A DNA stretch of 11,460 bases from assembly GCA_035545895.1 (NCBI GenBank), contig DASZXJ010000214.1, forward strand, positions 1 through 11,460, in the 5' to 3' direction. The DNA comes from DASZXJ01 sp035545895. GTDB taxonomy: Bacteria > Planctomycetota > Phycisphaerae > Tepidisphaerales > Tepidisphaeraceae. Of the stretch, positions 7,570-11,460 are shown one piece after another (position 1 is the first letter of the stretch; every line of letters begins with the position of its first letter). Below the pieces are notes generated by a model. The model was not told the DNA's origin. It was given only the letters and a program-made list of their open reading frames with translations, and did no database searches. The position numbers were made by a program, and so were the translations under genes.

Positions 7570-7607
7570 CGAGGCGTTTGTTTGCGGAAAGAGTGTGGGA
7601 AGTCGTA

Positions 7608-9647
7608 ATGAATATCTGGCACGTTGGGGCGGCATCCAGTCCGTATCGGGTAGACGGTGTATCCAGAACCGTCTGGTCCCTCTCGCGCCAGCAATCCCAA
7701 CTCGGACATCAGGTCAGCCTCGTCGTCGACACCCCGCCGGAACCCTCTGCCGTCAACCTCGCCTCTGAGGGCGGCATGCGGTTGATCCAAGTCAAGGCCA
7801 GCAATCTCAGCTACCGCTCGGAAATCCGAAAACTCCTCGAAGAAGACAAGCCCGAGATTGTGCACATGCATTCGGTGTTCATCGTGCGCCAATCGATGCT
7901 CGGCGAAGTGCTGAATGAAATGGGCATTCCATACATCATCACGCCGCACGCGGGACTCGCGCCGCAGGTGCTTCAACGAGGGGTGATTAAGAAATCGATT
8001 TACGGCTGGCTGCGCGAGCGCCCGCGGTTCATGGGCGCCAGCGCCATCACGCTGGTGACGCCTGCCGAAGAAGCCGCGGTGCGTAGTTTCCTGCCGGAGT
8101 TTCGCAAACCCATTCGCTGGATGCCCAATCCGGCCGATGTCGAACAGCTCGATCCGCATCGCTGGCAGGGCTCAGGCGGGCAAAAGCGGCTGGTGTTTTT
8201 GGGCCGTTTTGATGTGCTGGTCAAAGGGATCGACATCCTGATCGAAATCGCCCGGCGATTACCGGAAGTAAAATTCGATCTCTACGGCACGGAGGACCCC
8301 AAAACCCGCGACTGGCTGGCAAAGCTCAAGGAAAATCTTCCCGGCAACGTGATGTTTCACGATCCAATATTCGGCGTGGACAAAGCCAAGATGCTCGCAG
8401 GGGCATCGTTTTATATTCAACCATCCCGCTGGGAAGGGTTTCCGGTTTCAGTCGCCGAGTGCATGTATCTGGGTGTTCCGTGCGCCGTTGCCGAGACGCT
8501 CGATTTGGCGCAGTTGTTTCGCCAGCACGACTTGGGCCTGGTATTTCCGATCGATCCAGCTTGCGCTGCCCAGCGAATTCGCGCGGCGCTGGCCGATGAG
8601 AACTCGTTGCAGCAATGGTCGCGGGCGGCACGGGATTTTGCGGAGAAGCATTTCCATCCGTTGATGGTGGCGAAGAATTACGAATCGTTCTATCGCGAAA
8701 TTCTCACTGCCCACGAAGACAAGAAACGCAAAGCCACTAACGGCAATGGTCATGCAATCAATGGAGGATTGCAGTTTGTTCCGGTTCATCTGCGCGCACA
8801 GTTGAAGAAGAATGTCTCGACCGTCTGCGGTCGATTGATCCACACCAATGGGCATCCGAGAACGGTCGTGCTTTGCTATCACTCGATCAATCGATCGGGA
8901 GCAGATCTGTCCATCGACCCGCCGATCTTTCGCGAACAACTGCTTTGGCTGCGGTCCAAGGGATTTGAGTTCATGAATTTCGGCGATTTGGCGCATCGCC
9001 TGATGCAGTATGGCCCGCCTGGGAACAACGTGGCCTGCATTACGTTTGACGATGGCTACGAAGACAATCTCACCCAGGCAGCGCCGATTCTTTCGGAACT
9101 GGGAGTGCCGGCGACGATGTTTGTCACTTCCGGCCTGATGATCGGACAGGGGCCTGTGGTCGATCATTTCCATCATTTGACGCACTATCCAACGACCTAT
9201 TTGTCGAAGGCGCAGGTTGGCGAACTGGCTCGGCTGGGCTTTGAGATTGGAGGTCATTCCCATACGCACGCGAACCTGGCTCGCATCGGCAGGGCACAGG
9301 CATTGGAAGAAGTCTGCCGTTGCAAGGACCTGTTGGAAGATGCCATCAACGGATCGATCCGCTCGTTTGCGTACCCCTTTGGCAAGCGCGGGATTCATTA
9401 CACGGCTGATACGGTCGATGTGGTGCGGGCATCCGGTTTTGCTGCCGGTGCTGCGGTGGCGTTTCGGGCGGTGAACGCGCGCAATTCGATCCATGTTTAT
9501 GAAATACCTCGGTTCTTCGTCGCCCGCTCTGATACGCCGACCACTTTTGAACAGAAAGTACGAGGCCATTCAGATTGGTTGGGAGCAATTCAGGAAACGA
9601 CCCCCCTCTGGCTGAAATCAATTATTTCACCAGAAGACCAATATTGA
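7608..9647 (+). CDS. Fusion of GT4 glycosyltransferase and NodB-type polysaccharide deacetylase
   Basis: The protein is 679 residues and has two enzymes in one chain. Residues 1 to about 370 are a GT-B glycosyltransferase of the GT4 type. The acceptor-side N-terminus is MNIWHVGAASSPYRVDGVSR, the donor domain opens with LVFLGRFDVLVKGID (195-209), and the EX7E motif is E276...E284 in WEGFPVSVAE. A hydrophilic linker rich in Lys, Asn and Gly (about 371-390) leads to a polysaccharide deacetylase domain (about 418-640). That domain has TFDDG (479-483, catalytic base D481 and metal D482), the metal-binding HSHTH (550-554) and RSFAYP (585-590). No signal peptide or membrane segment is seen, so both reactions probably occur in the cytoplasm on a nucleotide-sugar-derived or lipid-linked glycan. 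The ATG at 7608 with GGGAAG just upstream is preferred to an in-frame TTG at 7578. It precedes the Wzz-type gene, consistent with exopolysaccharide synthesis. Confidence 0.92.
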   Translation: MNIWHVGAASSPYRVDGVSRTVWSLSRQQSQLGHQVSLVVDTPPEPSAVNLASEGGMRLIQVKASNLSYRSEIRKLLEEDKPEIVHMHSVFIVRQSMLGEVLNEMGIPYIITPHAGLAPQVLQRGVIKKSIYGWLRERPRFMGASAITLVTPAEEAAVRSFLPEFRKPIRWMPNPADVEQLDPHRWQGSGGQKRLVFLGRFDVLVKGIDILIEIARRLPEVKFDLYGTEDPKTRDWLAKLKENLPGNVMFHDPIFGVDKAKMLAGASFYIQPSRWEGFPVSVAECMYLGVPCAVAETLDLAQLFRQHDLGLVFPIDPACAAQRIRAALADENSLQQWSRAARDFAEKHFHPLMVAKNYESFYREILTAHEDKKRKATNGNGHAINGGLQFVPVHLRAQLKKNVSTVCGRLIHTNGHPRTVVLCYHSINRSGADLSIDPPIFREQLLWLRSKGFEFMNFGDLAHRLMQYGPPGNNVACITFDDGYEDNLTQAAPILSELGVPATMFVTSGLMIGQGPVVDHFHHLTHYPTTYLSKAQVGELARLGFEIGGHSHTHANLARIGRAQALEEVCRCKDLLEDAINGSIRSFAYPFGKRGIHYTADTVDVVRASGFAAGAAVAFRAVNARNSIHVYEIPRFFVARSDTPTTFEQKVRGHSDWLGAIQETTPLWLKSIISPEDQY

Positions 9648-9670
9648 TTTTTGCGCAAATTAGAGGGATT

Positions 9671-9687
9671 TATACCTAGCCGGTATA
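9671..9687. promoter_or_regulatory. Perfect 6-5-6 inverted repeat just after the fusion gene
   Basis: TATACC-TAGCC-GGTATA begins 24 nt after the stop of the gene ending at 9647 and is followed by TTT then CCCCC. It could be an operator for the downstream polysaccharide transcript or a weak terminator. The stem is mostly A-T and the T-run is short, so a terminator is not convincing. Confidence 0.35.
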
Positions 9688-9709
9688 TTTCCCCCAGCTT
9701 CACATATTA

Positions 9710-9724
9710 GCGCAATACTTGCGC
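9710..9724. promoter_or_regulatory. Perfect 6-3-6 inverted repeat GCGCAA-TAC-TTGCGC
   Basis: A 15-nt palindrome 63 nt after the fusion-gene stop. A related palindrome, TTGCGCAA, is at 9651-9658, so the TTGCGC half-site occurs twice within 75 nt in potential regulatory DNA. A possible binding site; role inferred. Confidence 0.3.
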
Positions 9725-9904
9725 CGTTATGCATCTCGCGCGCTTTCCATTCGATTGTCGGCGATCCGCATGACAACTAGGCAGACGACCCATAATCACT
9801 ATCAGCATTTCTCGGAAATCCCGCCATTATCAGGACCTGCAATGAGACTGAGATACAATGGCACAACGCTCGCTCTACAGTTTTGGGTTAGAATGTGGTG
9901 CATT

Positions 9905-9975
9905 CAGACAGTAAAGGTCCCCGATTGTGCGACCGATTCAAAAGTCGTAGTATTGGACCTTATTCATCCTGTCTG
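9905..9975 (+). promoter_or_regulatory. Nested three-helix hairpin in the leader
   Basis: An outer stem CAGACAG (9905-9911) with CTGTCTG (9969-9975) encloses AAGGTCC (9914-9920) with GGACCTT (9955-9961). That in turn encloses GCGAC (9929-9933) with GTCGT (9944-9948, one G-U) around a 10-nt loop. All three helices are collinear, giving a long irregular hairpin with internal loops of 2/7 and 8/6 nt. No U-tract follows directly (TTTTT is 10 nt further on), so it is not a normal terminator. It matches no riboswitch class I recognise. Confidence 0.5.
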
Positions 9976-9977
9976 CT

Positions 9978-10008
9978 GAGCGGCGTTTTTATTAACCAGG
10001 AGCCGCTC
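9978..10008 (+). promoter_or_regulatory. 7-bp hairpin presenting a Shine-Dalgarno in its loop
   Basis: GAGCGGC (9978-9984) pairs with GCCGCTC (10002-10008). The 17-nt loop contains TTTTTATTAACC and most of the AGGAG (9998-10002) that serves the ATG at 10011. The arrangement would place the SD at the edge of a stem-loop, where its accessibility could be controlled. Confidence 0.4.
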
Positions 10009-10010
10009 CG

Positions 10011-10097
10011 ATGCGAGAGCATGAAACTCAATTCGATGTGGGTGCATCGATTGGCAGTTGCGCTGTTCACGAACTGATTCGACGTCTGGGCTGCTAG
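10011..10097 (+). CDS. Possible 28-residue leader peptide
   Basis: ATG at 10011 to TAG 10095-10097 encodes MREHETQFDVG...RRLGC. It is preceded by AGGAG at 9998-10002 with 8 nt spacing, an ideal ribosome site. The peptide has no signal sequence, no regulatory run of one amino acid and no family that I recognise. It sits between two hairpins in the leader of the Wzz-type gene, so it could be a translated upstream ORF that couples translation to leader folding, a small protein, or a chance reading frame. A second ATG frame of 18 codons overlaps it (10021-10077) without a suitably spaced SD. Confidence 0.35.
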   Translation: MREHETQFDVGASIGSCAVHELIRRLGC

Positions 10098-10100
10098 GCG

Positions 10101-10124
10101 GTTGCCGGCAGGTGTGCTGGCGGC
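10101..10124 (+). promoter_or_regulatory. Tight hairpin directly after the small ORF
   Basis: GCCGGCA (10104-10110) and TGCTGGC (10115-10121) pair with one G-U around a GGTG loop. The stem extends to 10101/10124 with two further G-U pairs and one G-C. It begins 3 nt after the TAG of the 28-codon ORF. The left side overlaps GGCGGTTGC (10097-10105), one base from the core of the RfaH ops element GGCGGTAGC. Confidence 0.4.
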
Positions 10125-10129
10125 GTGAT

Positions 10130-10167
10130 TTGCGTAAAAAAGCTGTTAATGGCTTGAAAATACGCAA
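10130..10167 (+). promoter_or_regulatory. 7-bp hairpin with inner helix in the leader
   Basis: TTGCGTA (10130-10136) pairs perfectly with TACGCAA (10161-10167). Inside, AAGC (10140-10143) can pair with GCTT (10152-10155), leaving A-rich internal loops and an 8-nt apical loop. No T-run follows. Confidence 0.4.
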
Positions 10168-10242
10168 GAGTAATCGGACGGTTGACGTTATTGGTCTGAG
10201 TCGCGCTGTGTTGATCGGAGTTCGTTTGCCTGTCTCAGGTTC

Positions 10243-10259
10243 GTATCGTACATCGATAC
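10243..10259. promoter_or_regulatory. Perfect 6-5-6 inverted repeat just before the Wzz-type gene
   Basis: GTATCG-TACAT-CGATAC ends 22 nt before the ATG at 10282 and 10 nt before its AGGAG (10270-10274). It could be an operator near the start of translation or an mRNA hairpin affecting ribosome access. Confidence 0.4.
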
Positions 10260-10281
10260 AGCCGGAGCCAGGAGTCGGAAA

Positions 10282-11460
10282 ATGCGAAATACACAGGATA
10301 TGGTTCTGCGTGAGCAGCAACGTGCCGAGATGGCGCACTACCAGCCATCCGCTGCGCAGATGCCCCATAACCATCCCGAGCCTTCAATCATCCGCGGAAT
10401 CCTGCGGAACTTCTGGCTTGTGATCCTTTTTGCCCTGGTCGGGGGCGGCATCTCTTATTTGTACCTGCGCAAGGTTAAGCCGCTCTATCTCAGCGAAGCC
10501 AAGATCGAAATTCTTCCCACCGGCCCCAAGGTGCTCAGCGACACCCTCGGTTCAGCTCAACGGTCCAACTACCTGTATACCCAGGCGGAACTGATCAAGG
10601 GTACGCCGGTTCTTTCCATTGTTGCCAGCAAACCTGAGATTCGATCTCTTCCGTCACTGCAAAATGTGCATGGCGACTTGGTCATGTACCTGCGTAACCG
10701 GGTCGAAGCCGAAGTCGGCCGGGTCAATGCGCTCATCACCGTCTCAACCTACGCGCCCAGCCCTGAAGATGCCGCTGCCATCGTCAATAGCGTTGTGCAG
10801 GCGTATCAGGAACTTCAGCTTCAAGAAACCACGACAGCCTCTTCCAAGATGCTGGACTCTCTGAAAAACAGCAAAAAGGAAGCGGACGACAACCTCGCTC
10901 AGCTTGATGCGCGAAAAACAGAGTTCCAGAAAAAGCATTCTGATTTGGTTTTCGACAGTGTTTTCCAGCAGGATCTAGCGGTCATTTCGCAGAACTGGAC
11001 CGCTGCACGAATCAAATCAATGGAGTTGGGCGCTGGCTACATGAAGGATAACCCGGCCGTCATTCGCGCCCGCCAAACGGAGGAGAAGTACGCCAATCTT
11101 TACGAGGAAGCGCGTCGCAAAGTCCTTGGTTTGAACGTTGTGCAAGCCGACTGGGAATTGCTTGTTGCCGAGCAAGCCAAACAGCAGTTGTTCGTCAATC
11201 GGCTTGAAGAACGCATCAAGGAGATTGAGGTCAATCACAGCGCCGAGCAGATTTTCAACCAGGTTGAAATTCTCGAACCCGCCCGGGCTGCTGATTCGGC
11301 GAGCTATCCTCGCAAAAACCGTACGATGGCGATCGCGATTGTGGCGGGGATGCTCTTGGGCGCGGGGTTGGCACTGCTTCGCGACCGGCTGGATGGCCGC
11401 ATGCGGTCGGTGGAGGAGATTCAGAACATCATCGGCCTGCCCATTTTGGGCGTGGTGCCG
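10282..11460 (+). CDS. Wzz/GumC-type polysaccharide chain-length protein, partial (runs off the window)
   Basis: The first 393 codons are present and the frame is open at the right edge. An AGGAG (10270-10274) stands 7 nt before the ATG. A cytoplasmic N-tail of about 40 residues leads to membrane segment 1 (FWLVILFALVGGGISYLYL, 44-62), then PLYLSEAKIEILP, the start of the periplasmic Wzz domain. A long coiled-coil region covers about 185-320, a Pro/Arg motif ASYPRKNR lies at 340-347, and membrane segment 2 is MAIAIVAGMLLGAGLALL (349-366). The last residues, MRSVEEIQNIIGLPILGVVP, match the juncture into a cytoplasmic tyrosine-kinase (BY-kinase) domain, so the full protein is probably a PCP2-type co-polymerase with or without a fused kinase. 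It likely sets chain length and export of the polysaccharide made by this locus. No wza-type export gene lies directly upstream; other genes of the cluster would lie to the right. Confidence 0.9.
   Translation, partial: MRNTQDMVLREQQRAEMAHYQPSAAQMPHNHPEPSIIRGILRNFWLVILFALVGGGISYLYLRKVKPLYLSEAKIEILPTGPKVLSDTLGSAQRSNYLYTQAELIKGTPVLSIVASKPEIRSLPSLQNVHGDLVMYLRNRVEAEVGRVNALITVSTYAPSPEDAAAIVNSVVQAYQELQLQETTTASSKMLDSLKNSKKEADDNLAQLDARKTEFQKKHSDLVFDSVFQQDLAVISQNWTAARIKSMELGAGYMKDNPAVIRARQTEEKYANLYEEARRKVLGLNVVQADWELLVAEQAKQQLFVNRLEERIKEIEVNHSAEQIFNQVEILEPARAADSASYPRKNRTMAIAIVAGMLLGAGLALLRDRLDGRMRSVEEIQNIIGLPILGVVP

Larger units (their letters stand above)
9648..10281 (+). other. 634-nt non-coding gap, probable structured regulatory leader of the Wzz-type gene
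   Basis: No long convincing gene is present. Open frames across it (for example 9719-9979) lack family features and a plausible SD. The gap holds several inverted repeats: 9651-9658, 9671-9687, 9710-9724, 9905-9911 with 9969-9975, 9914-9920 with 9955-9961, 9978-9984 with 10002-10008, 10101-10124, 10130-10136 with 10161-10167, and 10243-10259. It also has a 28-codon ORF with an ideal SD. Isolated -10-like hexamers occur (TACAAT 9854-9859, TAGAAT 9889-9894) but neither has a good -35 partner. I read it as promoter region on the left and transcribed, folded leader on the right; this is an inference. Confidence 0.5.

Noticed and set aside
7512..8159. A 215-codon minus-strand open frame covering the start of the fusion gene
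   Set aside because: It overlaps the real GT4 N-terminal domain and has antisense-like composition.
8448..9569. A 373-codon minus-strand open frame inside the glycosyltransferase-deacetylase gene
   Set aside because: It is antisense to a gene whose catalytic motifs are all intact, and its translation shows no family features.
9671..9690. An intrinsic terminator after the fusion gene
   Set aside because: The stem is 6 bp with only two G-C pairs and is followed by just three T residues and then a C-run.
9719..9979. An 86-codon plus-strand frame in the leader region
   Set aside because: No SD, composition like random translation, and it is crossed by the nested hairpin; more likely non-coding.
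10118..10133. A sigma-54-like TGGC...TTTGC sequence
   Set aside because: The spacing between GG and GC is 11 nt rather than the required 10, and the site coincides with leader hairpins.
10058..10423. A 121-codon plus-strand frame overlapping the start of the Wzz-type gene
   Set aside because: It overlaps the well-supported Wzz start by 142 nt, has no SD and no recognisable domain.

Overview
The window comes from a bacterial chromosome of moderate to fairly high GC. The gene set (scattered core genes, a HerA-like ATPase of unassigned role, a glycosyltransferase-deacetylase fusion, an exopolysaccharide Wzz-type gene) would fit a Planctomycetes/PVC-like or similar environmental bacterium. That assignment is an inference; no rRNA or other decisive marker is present.

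Left part (1-4895). The window opens in the last codons of what looks like an IS630-type transposase (1-123, + strand). Four minus-strand genes follow, transcribed leftward in the order nuoD (complex I 49-kDa subunit), a large HerA/DUF87-like P-loop ATPase with a coiled-coil tail, a stand-alone RCK_N/TrkA-N nucleotide-binding protein, and a single-domain degenerate response-regulator receiver. The first three are 42 and 36 nt apart and may share a transcript. The receiver gene has its own 119-nt leader containing a perfect 7-4-7 inverted repeat. No other nuo gene lies beside nuoD.

Middle part (4896-7459). Rightward come an unrecognised small protein (5170-5535) and a small adenylate-kinase-like P-loop protein of the FlaR/'topology modulation' type (5635-6153). 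Convergent to them is argJ (6254-7459, minus), with an apparent three-residue insertion just before the catalytic threonine.

Right part (7460-11460). This is a cell-surface polysaccharide region read rightward: a two-domain protein with an N-terminal GT4 glycosyltransferase and a C-terminal NodB-type polysaccharide deacetylase, then a 634-nt gap with no convincing long gene, then a Wzz/GumC-type chain-length protein that runs off the window. It probably continues into a BY-kinase domain. The gap is rich in inverted repeats: a nested hairpin (9905-9975), a hairpin carrying a Shine-Dalgarno in its loop, a 28-codon ORF with an ideal SD, and three further stems before the Wzz start. It looks like a structured regulatory leader.

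Across the window, four perfect inverted repeats with identical 6-5-6 geometry lie in intergenic DNA. Two of them, upstream of nuoD/5170 and upstream of the glycosyltransferase fusion, also share the 10-nt word CCATTATCGC. These and the structured leader are the most interesting unexplained signals. I see no CRISPR array, rRNA or tRNA.
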